NCBI GenBank assembly: GCA_027257055.1 | Contig: JAPVLO010000122.1 | Coordinates: 1,302,001-1,366,000 of the forward strand | Direction: 5' to 3' | DNA: 64,000 nt | Source: Cephalopachus bancanus | Taxonomy: Eukaryota > Chordata > Mammalia > Primates > Tarsiidae | Shown: piece after piece, positions 49,797-61,989 of the stretch | Layout: each line of letters starts with the position of its first letter | Position numbering within the stretch: position 1 is the stretch's first letter | The notes under the pieces: generated by a model | Seen by the model: the letters and a program-made list of their open reading frames with translations, nothing else | What the model was told of the DNA's origin: nothing | The model's database searches: none | Position numbers and translations under genes: made by a program

Positions 49797-51710
49797 GATT
49801 TATAACTTTATTAAGTACTAAAATAAATACTTCTCATTTACAAAGGATATTATTAAATAAAGTAAAATTTTGAATCTTTCCTTAGTTGTGACTGTATTTA
49901 AGTTGAAGTTAACAAAAACAGGCCTTTTAGGGTATGCTAGTTACCTGCTTTTCTTAAATGTTTAGAGGTCATATTACCATAAGTAACATCACTTTCTCAA
50001 ATGGAAGTCAATAGATTTCAAGTGAAGAGGAAGTCAACTTTGGGTCTCTGAGTCTTTGAAACTATGTATTAGAAGAACTAGAGAAACTGAGAAGAATATG
50101 AATTATATTTTACTGTTAAAATCACAATTGGATCAATTTGCATATAGGTATTCCAAATAGTAATATTCTATTTATCTTCAGGCCGCTGAGTATGTTGGCT
50201 GCCTCCATGTGTGTTTTGTTAAAATTATTAAAGGCATTTTCAGTTATTCAAAATACCTAGGACTATACTAGCTAAATTCCTCTTTTTAGAGGTATAACGT
50301 AGTAAATATAAAAGTGCTATATTTCATAGATTCTAAAGCAAGCACACTGTTTTCATATTTTAGCATCTCTTACAATTGATGTCATCTTACACTTATATTT
50401 GGCAATAGTTTTTTAGTGGTACATAAACAATGGCATGTTTTATAATAAATACATGATATAGACTCAATGAAATACTGTAATTCAGGGAAGAAAAAAGGTA
50501 TCAAAGCCCTTTTATCTAGGTTAGAGATTAGAACATATAAATTCTAGCAATCATTTGCTGCAACCTTTGGAATCTCACCATACTGGTAACTGAACATTTC
50601 AGTGATTTCTCAGTTTTTCATATGTAGAGTTTCTTTTTGGATGTTTTCTTTCACAATCAGACAGGGGGAACAGAGGCAGGGCAAATGTAAATCATCTTTT
50701 CTATGCATTTTTCATTTCCAGAAAAGGGTTTTGCTTTAGTTGCATATACTGGGGAAATAAAGATTCCATTCCCTTACATAGAATTAAGAATATAATAAAC
50801 TGGTCAACCTATTTTTTAAATCAGTTGCACAACACCACTAAGTTTCCTACTAATGTTCTCCTTTCACATTTCAGTGAGGGAAAAAACAGAGCCACCATAC
50901 TTTTAGAGAAAAAAAAAAAACTTAACATCTTTTAAATATTTCCATGCAAACAAGAAGTTGAATTGTTTAAAACTTTGTAAGGAAGACTATTGATTCTTAA
51001 GACCTCAAAAAGGACACCTGAGTTTTGTTTTTTGTTTTTTCCATAAGTGTGGGCGCCTGTCTTTGTGAACAGAGTACACCACATAAGAATCCCTTATTTC
51101 ATGCTTAAAGACTAAAAAAGGAATGTAACCTATTTTTTGTTTAACTACTTCATGAAAAAGGTTATTTTATATTATGACCAAGGGTTAGTACAAGTGTTAG
51201 ACTCACTTCATAAGTGTAGCATTTAGCAATGGAGGGGAATTGATTTACAAACTTAAAAAAAAAAAAACTCTCAGGGCTAATTTCCTTAAATAGTTTTGTT
51301 TTACCATATCACTCTGATGTATCAAAGACACTTGAATAACTGATTATTTTAATGCTCTGTGTTAAAGAACTCTGAAAAGATTTTAAGAATTGTTACCCAA
51401 TAACAAAGGCCAGGTAGAAACAGAATTTTAATCACCAGCAAAAATTATTTGTAGGTTTTTCCACAAAGAAGAGACTACATTTTGCTATTTAGTTTGTTGT
51501 TAGCATATTATATTGTGTATTTATATATAAATTTTTTTGAAGCAGGATTTATTAAGAGGACAGAAAAGTTCCCACAGTGGGAGGGGACCCGAGGGGGTTG
51601 CCCTTATGTTTCTATTAAATGTTGAAAATGTGCATGTGTTTATGAACCCATGGAAAGCATTATACAAAATTGCAACCTATAAAAATATTTTTTCGCTGTC
51701 TAACATTTAG
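49797..51710. other. Intronic unique stretch before exon e
   Basis: Nearly 2 kb with no repeat or coding signal recognised, AT-rich. Confidence 0.5.
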
Positions 51711-51859
51711 GAAGGAAGTCTCTTCAAAGAATTTTGAAAATAAAATCTCTTTAAGGAATACTGAAAACAGAGTTTTTTCAAAGAGTGTTGAAAATAAAGA
51801 CATCTTAACAAATCTACAGTCTAACCTATCGTCATCTTCCTTCTTAAAAGAAAACACAG
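51711..51859 (+). CDS. ERICH2: ERICH2 internal exon e
   Basis: A 149-nt exon with acceptor tgtctaacatttag and donor ACACAG|gtaata. One base finishes the previous codon, then 49 codons run from KEVSSKNFENK to SFLKENT, leaving one base for Gly with the next exon. It is polar, with loose repeats of a (F/S)xNxEN motif: NFENK, NTENR, SVENK. This suggests a disordered segment grown by short internal repetition. There is no in-frame ATG in it. Phase agrees with the next exon. Confidence 0.8.
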
Positions 51860-52079
51860 GTAATAACGTGCTTTATTGAATTGAATAACTATGGCTTGTA
51901 ATCCCTTTTCCATGACCTTGGAAGTTGACAATTCTGAAGATCTGGTACGGGTTATGGGAATCAGGAGTTTCAGCAAATTCATGTACTGAGGCATTCTCAC
52001 ATACAGCCAGCTGTGGAATCCATGGGTATATATTACATGAGATAATAAAGAGTTAAATCCTAGAATGAATTAAAATACC

Positions 52080-52660
52080 TATGAAAGCATTAACAAGTTC
52101 CATTTATTTAACAACAGTTGAAAATCAAAGTGCTAGGCACTGCTTTAGAAGCTGTGAATATAATAGTTCACAAAATAGGGAAAGCTCTTGCCCATATGAA
52201 GTTCACATTCTAGTAGAATACAGATAGCCAACTTTTAAATAACAATGGGCTGGTCCAGAGGTAGTGAGTTATCCATCTGATTTCTCAGTTTCAGATCAAA
52301 CTCCTTGTCCTACTCTTTTCCCTCTTCTCATTACTGCACTTGACTAGTATAGAAAAATAAAAACAAAAAACAAACAAGCAAGATAATTAGAGGTTGTGAT
52401 AGGTACTATGATGTAAATAAACAGCACCTGGGGAGAGGACTGCTTCAAATTTAGGGATCTGGAAACTTCTCTCATGATGCTCAGTGTTTGTGAAGTGAAT
52501 GAGACAGTCCCTATGACATCACAGAATGTCCTTAATTCCTCATTATGACCTTTTCCTGATGAGCCTGCATAGGCAGCGTGCACACTGGAAGGTCAGGGCG
52601 GTTGTGAGCCAATGGAGACTGTAAATGAAACAGAAGCAGGTAGATGGATGGCCTGAATAA
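52080..52660 (+). mobile_element. L2 fragments
   Basis: GTGCTAGGCACTGCTTTAGAAGCTGTGAATATAATAG and CTCTTGCCCATATGAAGTTCACATTCTAG are L2 3' phrases. Similarity is patchy. Confidence 0.65.
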
Positions 52661-52841
52661 GATAGCCATCATACTCTTTAGAACTTGATATTCCTCTTCT
52701 GGTAGTACTTTGGGTTAGAGTCAGGGATTTGTTTTAGAGTCAGAAATTTTATCTTTTTGTGTTTTCGTAACATTGTCTTATCCTGAACCCCCCAGATCAC
52801 CTCATTTTCTTCTAACACAAGTGTTTATATATTATTTACAG

Positions 52842-52993
52842 TAGCTCATGCCCACATTCCCATCAAAGAGGGCATCTCAAAGACTTCCCAGGCACTCAAA
52901 ATTTACAAGAAAGGAGTGGGTGTAACACAAGTTCAGTTTCAAACTGGGAAAGACTTTCACAAAGCCAACCGAGTCAGCAGACTCTCTCTGTAG
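52842..52993 (+). CDS. Candidate alternative terminal exon of ERICH2
   Basis: After a fair acceptor (tatattatttacag) a frame stays open for about 50 codons to TAG 52991-52993. Its phase matches exon e: the leftover G plus TA gives Val, then AHAHIPIKEGISKTSQALK and on to RVSRLSL. No good donor occurs inside, so it would be a last exon giving a protein without the acidic and helical parts. No AATAAA lies close downstream. It could be an unmasked old repeat or chance. Confidence 0.25.
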
Positions 52994-53124
52994 TGTTCCC
53001 AAGGGAGATGATTTTAGGAGACACTTAGTAAACTTTTTTAAAAATTACTTTAATAGTAATTACTATTAATGACTTTAGTTACTATTAATTATTTTAATAG
53101 TATATTTATTTTAATGTGTATTTT

Positions 53125-53330
53125 AAAATGCTACATGATGTAGTTAAGAATGTGGACTCAAATCAAACTGACTCACAGATTTACCACTTAACTAGCTGTG
53201 TGAAGTTAGGCAGGTTATTTAACCTCTATGTCCCTCATTTTCTTCGTCTATTCATGGGATTAAAAATAGTACAGACCTCACTGATGTTGAGAGAATTAAA
53301 TGAGTTAAAATAGATAGTATTCAGAATGTA
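53125..53330 (+). mobile_element. MIR
   Basis: AAGAATGTGGACTCAAATCAAACTG...TTAACTAGCTGTGTGAAGTTAGGCAGGTTATTTAACC is a well preserved MIR, just upstream of exon f. Confidence 0.9.
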
Positions 53331-53461
53331 ACTTTGTTATGATAACTATGTTATTTTTAAAAATATATTTATCAATTTCACAGATGATAATGGGATCTGG
53401 CAAATTTTAACTTTTGAACTTTTCTATGTTTATGAGTTAAATTATGTATATTCTATTTTAG

Positions 53462-53646
53462 GTGAAGTGAGTAAAGGTGCAGTCATTGCAAAGCAGGGGA
53501 AAAATAATGAATCTTGGCTTCAGGACATTGATAAGTTGTCAGAATCAACAGATGGTGATGGTGAAGATGACACCAATGATGAATATAATGATGAAGACAG
53601 CAACCCTAGAAAGGATAATCATGCCCCACTAGAGTTAATGACAGAA
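53462..53646 (+). CDS. ERICH2: ERICH2 internal exon f, acidic segment
   Basis: A 185-nt exon with acceptor atattctattttag and strong donor GACAGAA|gtaagt. It begins with two bases completing Gly, then EVSKGAVIAKQGKNNESWLQDIDK, then a strongly acidic run with DGDGEDDTNDEYNDED, and ends APLELMTE in phase 0. Composition fits the glutamate-rich family name. Its only in-frame ATG is the Met three residues from the end; initiation there would leave about 87 residues. Confidence 0.9.
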
Positions 53647-53719
53647 GTAAGTTTTATTTGTGTATTATAATTTTAAAAATTTAAATAACTGAAGGTTGAG
53701 GATGTTAAAAATTAGTAAT

Positions 53720-54165
53720 TATTGCATGTTCTCACGTGGAAGCTAAAAAGTAGGGGTCTCGTGGAGGTAAAGCATAGCATGGTGGTTTACCTCCCTGGGG
53801 GGGGAGAAATTGGTTAAGGGGTACAAAAATACCGTTAGGTAGGAGGAATAAGTTCTAGTATTCGATAGTACAGTAGGGAAATTATAGCAACAATAATTTA
53901 TTGTGTGTTTTGAAATAACTAGAAGAAGATTAAAACTTTGAACTTTTATAAAAAAAAAGAAAGAAATAACCAGAAGAGAAAAATTCTAATGTTCCCAACA
54001 CAAAGAAAAAGATAAGTGTTTGAGATGATGAAATCCAGTTACCCTGATTTGACTATTATACATTGTATACATGTATCAAAAGATCACATGTATTCACATG
54101 TATCCCTAAAATATGTACAACTAGTATAAATAAATTTTAAAATAAATAAACATTTTTAAAAATTA
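53720..54165 (+). mobile_element. L1 3' end
   Basis: TGCATGTTCTCACGTGGAAGCTAAAAAGTAGGGG...TGTATACATGTATCAAAAGATCACATG...CCCTAAAATATGTACAACTAGTATAAATAA is an L1MA/PA-type 3' UTR, about 70 bp after exon f. Confidence 0.85.
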
Positions 54166-54299
54166 GTAAAAAGAATCTTTGCCCACATACAGATGCTCAC
54201 CTGGCTACTCCTCTCTCTTACTACTTTCACCAGGCTAGAGGTGAAAGAAGATTCTGGAAGGGACATATAGTATTCTAGTAAGGTAGAGCAGGAGAAAGG

Positions 54300-54530
54300 G
54301 AAGTTTTGGTATAAAACTCTTCAAGGATTGCTTTAAGGAATGTTTTCTACATGATGGGCACCATGCTAATTGCTGGAAATATAGAGATAAATAAGAGAGA
54401 CATGTCCTTGCCCTTGAGAATAGGCACATATATAAATAATTATGATCAAATGAAATGCATGCTAGTAAAAATATTCATGAAATTCTCTGGGAACAGGGAG
54501 GATTAAGTGACTAATTGAGAAAATAAATAG
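54300..54530 (+). mobile_element. L2 fragment, interrupted by Alu
   Basis: GCACCATGCTAATTGCTGGAAATATAGAGATAAATAAG; L2-like sequence resumes after the Alu to about 54990. Confidence 0.7.
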
Positions 54531-54820
54531 GCTGGGCTCGGTGGCTCAGCCTGTAATCCCGCACCTTTGGGAGGTTGAAGTGAGTGGATTGCCTGAGCCC
54601 AAGGATTTGAGACCCGCCTGGGCAGCGAGACCTCATCCCTACAATAAATTTTTAAAAAATCAGCTGGGTGTGGTAGCGCATGCCTGTAATTCTGGCTACT
54701 TGGAAGGCTGAGGTGAAAGGATCGCCGGAGCCCAGCAGGTCGAGGCTGCGGTGGCCGGGAGCGGCCACTGCACTCCAGTCTGGGAGACGGAGTGAGACTC
54801 CAACTCAAAAAAAAAAAAAA
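54531..54820 (+). mobile_element. Alu, lineage-specific
   Basis: Near-consensus with GAAAATAAATAG duplications. Confidence 0.96.
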
Positions 54821-55009
54821 GAAAATAAATAGGAGGAACAAGGGATAAGAGAAGGATTTTTAGAGGAAGAGACATGAGTGAAATCTTAGAAACTTGAAGT
54901 AAGAGGAAAGTGTGGGAATTCATCTAAAAAAAAAGTGAAGCAGGCATTTCTGTCCAGGAAATAGCACATGCAAAGGCACTGAAGCCTGAAACATTGCACA
55001 CAAAAATTA

Positions 55010-55100
55010 TACATTAAAAAATAATAAATTTTAAAAATTAAAAATAGTAATATAAATAAAAATAAAATAAATAATTTAAAAATGTTTTAAAATTATACAT
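55010..55100. repeat. A/T-rich low complexity
   Basis: AATAAATTTTAAAAATTAAAAATAG-type sequence. Confidence 0.9.
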
Positions 55101-55566
55101 AAGCATTTACTGATAATTCTACAGAGAACAAAACAATTTTACTTTATTTGTTGTGATATCACCGTCCATGTTTAATTATTATTATGCAACTTCATATATA
55201 TTGCAAGAACTTCATAACAGGACATTTCTTTTCCCTTCCCAGCCTTTATATTATTGTTGCCATACATTTTACTTCTACATGTTAGAAGTACATGATTACA
55301 TATGTTAGAAGAGCATAATACATGATTATTTTTTGTTTTAAATGATCAATTCTCTTTTAAAGTGATTTAAAAATCTCTTTTTAAATGTCTTTTTTATTTA
55401 TCAACATATATGCAATTTCCAATATTCTTCATAGCTTTGTGTAGATCCAAATTTCTACATAGTATCATTTTCTTTTTACCTGCAAAACTTCTCTAGTATT
55501 ACCTTTAATACAGTTCAGCTGGCAATAAATTCTCTCACAGCTTTGCTTGTCTCAAAAAGCCCCTCC

Positions 55567-55855
55567 CCCTTTTTTTTGAGAAGGGATCTTACTGTGTTGC
55601 CAAGGCTGGAGTGCAGTGGTGTGATCACAGCTCACCACAGGCCGAACTCTTGGGCTCAAGCATTCCTTCCACCTCAGTCTTCTGAGTAGCTAGAACTAGA
55701 GACACATGCCATCATGTGTAATTTTTTTTTATTTTTTGTAGAGACAAGGTCTCACTGTTGCCTAGGCTGGTCTTGAACTCCTGGGCTCAAGCAATCCTCC
55801 TACCTCAGTCTCCCAAAATACTGGAATTACAGGCATGAGCCACTGTGCCTGGCCT
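55567..55855 (-). mobile_element. Alu, old
   Basis: Full-length reverse-strand copy. Confidence 0.92.
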
Positions 55856-55964
55856 GAAAAAAATCTTAACTTCACCTTTATTTTAAATGATATTTAGCTA
55901 GATTGATAGGCATTTAGATTTGTTACCCCTGAATCTAAAATAAAAAAATTAAAATATTCCCACT

Positions 55965-56262
55965 TTTTTTTTTAGTTGGAATCTCACTCCGTCGTCCAGG
56001 CTGGAGTACAGTGGCACGCTCACGGCCACCCCAGTGTCGACCTGCTGGACTCTTGCAATCCTTCTGCCTCAGCCTTCCAAGTAGCCGGAACTACAAGCGG
56101 GCATTATTGCACCCGACTATTTTTTTTTTTTTTGATTTATTGTAGAGACGAGGTCTCACCAAGTTGGTTGCCTGGGCTGGTCTCAAGCCCACGGGCTCAG
56201 GCAATCCACTTGCCTTGGCCTCCCAAAGTGCTGAATTACAGGCTGAGCCACCGAACCCAGCC
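55965..56262 (-). mobile_element. Alu
   Basis: Full-length reverse-strand copy ending GAGCCACCGAACCCAGCC. Confidence 0.93.
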
Positions 56263-56584
56263 CCATTTTTTTTTTTTTTTAAAAAAGAATATTTAGCTAG
56301 AGAATTCTAGATTGCCAAGTTTTTTTCAGTACTTTGAAAGATCGTTCCATTGTCTCATAGCTTTAGATGAGATATCACTGTTATCTATCTTCATCTGTAT
56401 ATGACATATTTTTTAAAGTTTCTTCTGTATTATTATATTTGGCAGTTTTATTATGATGTGACTAGGTGTGGTTTTCCTCATGTTTCTTCTATTCACGAAG
56501 ATTCTTGGGTCTATGAGTTTATAATCTTCATCAGATACGGAAAATGTTCAGTTATCAGTTCTTCAAATTGAAGGCTTTTTTTGA

Positions 56585-56645
56585 GTGAGGATCATGCCAC
56601 TGCACTCCAGCCTGTGCAACAGAGAGGCCCTATCTCAAAAAGTAA
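56585..56645 (+). mobile_element. Alu right-end fragment
   Basis: GATCATGCCACTGCACTCCAGCCTG then a short A-rich tail. Confidence 0.85.
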
Positions 56646-57239
56646 AAACCAAAAAAATAATAATAATAAGCATCTCTAGATGGTGGAAATATAAGTGATT
56701 TTTAATTGGACATAGGATGTGTTTATTTAGCTTTTTAATTCTGTACATAAAAAAACATATATTACTTTGTAACAAGAAAAACATAATAAAAAGGGTAAAA
56801 GCAAGAAGAAAGAATATAAGAGCAATACTGGAAAATATTGAATTACAGAATTGTAAGTCTACATTTTTTCAACCCTCATATAATTATGGACTAAGTTTGT
56901 CATGAGGCCTGTATCTGAACCAAAGAATGTTAAAATAAAGTGTTTCATGTCTTCATTATCTGTGCCAGTTGAATCAACCTACATATTCTAAACTGTAGTA
57001 GCTAGTAGCACATGTACAATGTGGCTGGAGCAAAGCAGAGGTGACATCATGCTCCACGTCACTTTGCCATCAGAGCTCCTTACATCTCCTCCATTCACTG
57101 GTTGATTGACTCACTCCTGGAAAAACATGTGTCAATGCTGAAGGCAAAATAACTAATCATTACTATAAGATTTTCTAGGGAGTTTATAATTGATATTTAG
57201 ACTCCGAGACATTCATCTAAAGGATTTACTGTTTTCCAG
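56646..57239. other. Intronic unique stretch before exon g
   Basis: No repeat confidently recognised. Confidence 0.45.
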
Positions 57240-57297
57240 TTCCTGAGAGCAGAAATGGACCGAGACTACCATCTGGCAAAAAAATTATGTCAAATGA
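57240..57297 (+). CDS. ERICH2: ERICH2 internal exon g, helical segment
   Basis: A 58-nt exon after ttactgttttccag, ending ATGA|gtaagt. Phase 0 start gives FLRAEMDRDYHLAKKLCQM, with one base left. With the next exon it forms two amphipathic helices around a YEPENPEA turn, which resembles one tetratricopeptide-like hairpin. This is the part of the protein most likely to fold. I recognise this segment plus the acidic tail as the C-terminal half of ERICH2. Confidence 0.9.
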
Positions 57298-57629
57298 GTA
57301 AGTACAAAATAATTTCACATTTTCCAATCTTCTCTTTGTTTCTAAAAATAAATTCCACAGCATGTAAGATGGTTTGATTGTTATAAGTCTAGTGAATTTC
57401 CTGATCGTGTCTCAGTGAATTGATACTAAATTAGGTTAAATTAGGTTGATAGGTATAAGGACTAGCATAGACTTCTAGAGTATCTTTTAGTGGAATAAGT
57501 TAATGTAGACTAATTACCACCACTGGAACAGAAGTCACAATCTTTACCCTCACGATAATGGAGTAGTGACTTTATACTTTTAGTTTCACAAAAGTATCAG
57601 GTGGTACAGCAGACAAACTTTACTTAACA

Positions 57630-58170
57630 TGTTTTTATCCCACAAATATGTGAATACTTACATGTGCCAGGCACTGGAAACACAGCAGAAACATTAGCAA
57701 TCCCACATTTATGGTTAGAGTTGGACAGATAATAAACTAATAAATAAATAGTATGTCATTAATGATAGGTGCTATGGAGTAAAATAAAGTAGGGAAGAGG
57801 GAATAGAAGGTACTGGGAGAAAGCAAAACAGTTTTAAAAAGGATGGTCCAGGAAGGCCTTGCTGAAAGACTTGAGGAAAGACAAGGAAGTTGAGGAAACT
57901 GCCACGTGGATATCTGGAGGAAGAGTGTGCCAGGCAGAAGGAATAGCAAATGCGCTGTGATGGGAGTGTGCCTGAAAGGAACAGCAAACAGGAGAGTGTA
58001 GGGGCAGAGTGAGCAGGGCCGGTGGAATAGGAGATGAAATCAGAGAGGGTATGGGCAGGGCATGTCAGGTTGCACAGGATCTGTTCTCAGTTAAGCACCT
58101 TACCTTTTCCCCTGAGTGAGGTGGGAAACCACTGAGGCTTCTGAATAGAGAAATGGCATGATCCGTCTTA
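57630..58170 (+). mobile_element. L2 fragment
   Basis: CATGTGCCAGGCACTGGAAACACAGCAG...GGATGGTCCAGGAAGGCCTTGCTGAAAGAC are L2 3'-region phrases. Confidence 0.75.
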
Positions 58171-58179
58171 TTTTTCTTT

Positions 58180-58700
58180 TTTATCTTTGGTTTTTAGTGG
58201 TTTGATTTTCAAAATAGTTGTGGTTTTCTTTGCATTCGTAAGAATGCTTGGGGAGGTTGCTGAGTTTCTTAAATCTGTGGGTTGATATTTTCATCGGCTT
58301 TGAAAATTTATTGGCCATTACTTTTGCAAATACCACTTCTACCCTATTCTCTCTCTCTCACTCTCACTCTCCCCCCATCCCTCCTCCTCTTCCTATAAAA
58401 TTAGACTTTTTTAAATATGGTGCCCCACATGTATCTTATACTCAACTCTTTTTCTTAAGTTTCTTTGTATTTCTATGATTCTGCTTTGATATTTTCCATT
58501 GACCTGTTTTTTAGTTTCTTTACCCTATCTTCTGCTGTGTCCAATTGGCTGTCAAAACTATTCAGTGAGGCCAAGATTGTATTTTTTTCAATTTTAGAAT
58601 TTCCAACTAATGACTTGGAAGGATTCCAGTTCTCTGTTGAAATCCACCATCTTTTCAACTATTTTCTCCATTTTTTTCCTCTAATATACTAGTCATAGTT
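58180..58700 (-). mobile_element. Old L1 (L1M) fragment
   Basis: GAAAATTTATTGGCCATTACTTTTGC...CCCTATTCTCTCTCTCTC...CTATCTTCTGCTGTGTCCAATTGGC match the reverse of L1M ORF1-region sequence. Confidence 0.7.
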
Positions 58701-58704
58701 TTTT

Positions 58705-58999
58705 GGGGTTTTTTTTGAGTTGGAGTCTCACTCTGTCGCCCAGACTGGAGTACAGTGACCGCTCCCGGCCACTGCAGCCTCGACCTGCTGGGCTCCAGCG
58801 ATCCTTCCTCCTCAGCCTTCTGAGTAGCCAGACTTACAGGCGTGCGCTACCACGCCCGGCTGATTTTTGATTTATTGTAGAGATGAGGTCTCGCCAAGTT
58901 GCCCAGGTGGGTCTCGAACACGCGGGCTCAGGCAATCCACTCACCTCAGCCTCCCAAAGCGCTGGGATTACAGGCTCAGCCACCAACCCCCACCGGGCT
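58705..58999 (-). mobile_element. Alu, lineage-specific
   Basis: Full-length reverse-strand copy. Confidence 0.94.
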
Positions 59000-60641
59000 A
59001 AATTTCAAAGCAGATAACCTTTCCCCCACTCTCTGAAAATTGACAACTGATAGAAGTTGTTATTAAACCACAGAGGTAGCTAATCTCATACTCCAACTCC
59101 ATAGAATAATTCTAATTCTAACATGAAGTTTCTTAACTGTGTTCTAAGGAATGTTAGCTCAAGATTTCTTAGTAAGAGTTCCACCAAAAACGATTCCATT
59201 GTTAAATAAGTTTGGAAAACCACATTCTCCTCTCTGTTTCTTAAGCGTTGCGACCATGTTGGTGGTTCTATAAAATCTTGCGAGTTAATGCCTGACTGTT
59301 TTACCTATTTAGCCTCATTTAACCTAGTTTCCCAAACATGTATTAAGAAACTAGTATCTAAAGAAGTAAGTGGGAGAAACCCTGTTCTGGAAAGAGGCTT
59401 AGCCTCAGAGACTTAGACTACTAACGATATGCATATTTTATTCCAAGTTAAAATGTATGAAAGGGTACTTTTATTAGAAACCTTAGGTGTATGTATGGTG
59501 ATGCATAACATACCTATAGGATCCTTTAGAGCAGCTTCTAAGCAGGCACACAGTCATGCTAACCCAGATTGATGAAAAATTATCAGTTATGTTAGTGGAT
59601 TAGGAAATAAAGTCCCTGATGTAGTATGTCAGGATAAAAGCCATGGGTGGGGTCCAATCAGCTCACGGGGCCTAGTTGAACCATCCACAATTCTCTTACT
59701 CTCAGCCAGATGAGTAGCACACTTGATGTTTCAGTGCCCCCTGGGGGCCACCAAGATATCAAGCTGGAGTCACAACATCAAATGGATGATGCAGAATTAT
59801 GACCAGGCAGGAAGGAAGAAGGTAGAGAGAAATCTGTAGAACGAAATCTTAAAAAAATAATACTCTAGAAAACTCTGAAACAAAAAGCATAAATCTTTCC
59901 AGCCTCTAGGATGTTGGTAACACACCAACAAGCTTTAAAAAATCTATCGGTATGGTCCAAAAGAAAGATGACACAGTCACATAAAGGGTCAGCAAAAAAA
60001 TAGTCCTAAACAGCAATGGGTGTAGAGGAGAGGGGAGAATGTTGTTAAGCAGGTGATGTTTGGGGTGTAGACAAGGGTAAAAATGGTTAGGATGAAGAGC
60101 AAGAAGTAACATAAGTTTCCCTATTTGAAAGATGTGGAAAATGGCATCACTACACGGAAGAGGTTGTATTTAAAAAACCGCTCTGTTCCTTTGCGTTCAG
60201 GTGAGACCTTTAGTAAAGGATGTCATGTTGACACTGGGTAGATAACATGAGAGGAAAGACTGACAGACCTCTAGGTACACAGTCTTCTCATTAGCAAAGT
60301 CTCCAAATCTTGCAGGAATTATACCTATTTTGAGAAATGGTTATATTCATGAAACACTTTGGCTATTGGCCTGTGAGAGGAGCCATAAGGAGATGAGGCA
60401 GATTGCATTCTTTGAATAGAAAGTAGAAAGCATAATGAGGATCATTTCTCTTACAAAGCACCAAATATAAGTGCAGCATTTTTTCTATTTGTACTTAGAT
60501 ATACTTACGCTGTAATTGTTAGTGTTTATCACTTTGTGCATTTTGCCTGCTCTATTTTCAGTCAGTTTCAATCTAATTCTAGAGAACCTGTTTGCTGAAA
60601 CACTTTGTGCATTAATAACACACATTCTTGTCCGTTTTCAG
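59000..60641. other. Intronic unique stretch before exon h
   Basis: No repeat or further exon recognised over 1.6 kb. Confidence 0.45.
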
Positions 60642-60713
60642 TCCTAATCTACGAACCAGAAAATCCTGAGGCCAGAGAGTTTTTTGCACTTATTGAAGAA
60701 ATACTGCTGATAG
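60642..60713 (+). CDS. ERICH2: ERICH2 internal exon h, helical segment
   Basis: A 72-nt exon with acceptor ttgtccgttttcag and donor CTGATAG|gtaatt. Two bases complete Ile, then LIYEPENPEAREFFALIEE and ILLI, leaving one base for Glu with the last exon. The spacing of Pro, Asn and Ala after the first helix is TPR-like. All phases agree with the exons on both sides. Confidence 0.9.
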
Positions 60714-61320
60714 GTAATTTAAAAAATTGAAATTTATTTTTTCTCATAGAACTATAAGCAGTCACTCTTTAAAAATCCATTATCTCAGGAGATTGTCGAA
60801 ATGCATCTTTAGGAAGTGGTTAAGCAAAGGCTGAATGGCTGTCTTAAATGATTTAGTGAAGCAGCTTGTCCTCTGTGGATGGTCAGGATGACCCCTTTCT
60901 CCCTGTAGGGTAGAACTGCCCAAGCAGAGCAGACTCCCTCAGGCATCAGGTATGACAAGCAGAGCATGCCAACACTCCCCTGCGTTAAAGGAGTTATCCT
61001 GCATTTCCAAGGAAAGTCAATGCACTCTCAATTACCCTGAGTCTTACTTCCTCTTATTTTACTTAAGAATTTCATTGACAATAGTAAAAATTATTTTATA
61101 GACCTATGTTTTAAATCCACAAACATCTGTATACCAGTAAGAATATGTGTCTTCCTTGTGCTACTACTTTGACCCTAGAGGCAGTTAGCAAAGTTCAGCT
61201 CTGTTCTCATGTTCTAAAAATAAGTATTTCTTGGTAGAGGGGGGGACAGGGGGAATTATGATTTTTCAGAATGGAAATACTAAGAAATATTTTGAGCAGT
61301 GCTCTTCCTTTCTGTGCCAG

Positions 61321-61445
61321 AGAAAGCTCAGAATCTTAAGAAAGAAGAAGAGGAGAGTGAAGAGGACAGTAGCGATGACAGTGATGGAGAAAGCAGTGAG
61401 GATGAGAGTGACAAGAGCTCCGATGAATGTGAAGATGGCTCGTGA
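61321..61445 (+). CDS. ERICH2: ERICH2 terminal coding exon, Glu/Asp/Ser tail
   Basis: The acceptor gctcttcctttctgtgccag opens 41 residues (first completed across the junction), beginning EKAQNLKKEEEESEED and ending SSDECEDGS before TGA 61443-61445. About half the residues are Glu or Asp and a quarter are Ser, many followed by acidic residues, so casein kinase 2 phosphorylation is plausible. This tail is the feature that gives ERICH2 its name. The gene's molecular function is poorly known; no enzymatic motif is present. Confidence 0.92.
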
Positions 61446-61655
61446 ATGTGGCTACTGTGGCTTAAGCTTCACATCTTTTCATTAACATATACCATGAAAA
61501 TATAAAGGAGAGAGTTGCATTTCAGTCTAACTGTTCTTTATTTGGTATAGTGTTCTTTTAAATTATCCATATTCTTAGTTTGAGCTTCTTCCTAATATTT
61601 AGGCCTTAGCTCAATATGAGTTACTGAGAGAGGAAAATAGTCATTGAAAACCCTC
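61446..61655 (+). other. ERICH2: Probable ERICH2 3' UTR
   Basis: Sequence following the stop codon up to the downstream Alu. There is no canonical AATAAA here. AATATA at 61499-61504 is a weak variant polyadenylation signal, so the true transcript end is unclear and could lie beyond the Alu. Confidence 0.5.
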
Positions 61656-61950
61656 GGCTGGGCACGGCAGCTCATGCCTATTATCCCAGCACTCTGGGAG
61701 GCCGAGGTGAGAGGATTGCCTGAGCTCATGGGTTCGAGACCAGCCTGGGCAACTTGGCAAGACCTCATCTCTACAATAAATCAAAAAATTAGCCAGGCAT
61801 TGTGGTGCCTGCCTGTTGTTCCAGCTACTTGGAAGGTTGAGGCGGAAGGCTCTCCTGAGCCCAGCAAGTAAAGGCTGCAGTGGCCATGAGCATGCCACTG
61901 CACTCCAGCCTGGGTGACAGAGTGAGACTCCAACTCAAAAAAAGAAAAAA
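61656..61950 (+). mobile_element. Alu
   Basis: Full-length, flanked by GAAAACCCTC duplications, about 210 bp after the ERICH2 stop. Confidence 0.95.
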
Positions 61951-61989
61951 GAAAACCCTCACATAGCTCTCTATGCCACTTACTGTTCA

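Larger units (their letters stand above)
55190..56584 (-). mobile_element. Old L1 (L1M) fragment interrupted by Alus
   Basis: CTGGCAATAAATTCTCTCACAGCTTTGC and GGCAGTTTTATTATGATGTGACTAGGTGTGG match reverse L1M ORF1-region phrases, split by the Alus at 55567-55855 and 55965-56262. Confidence 0.7.
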
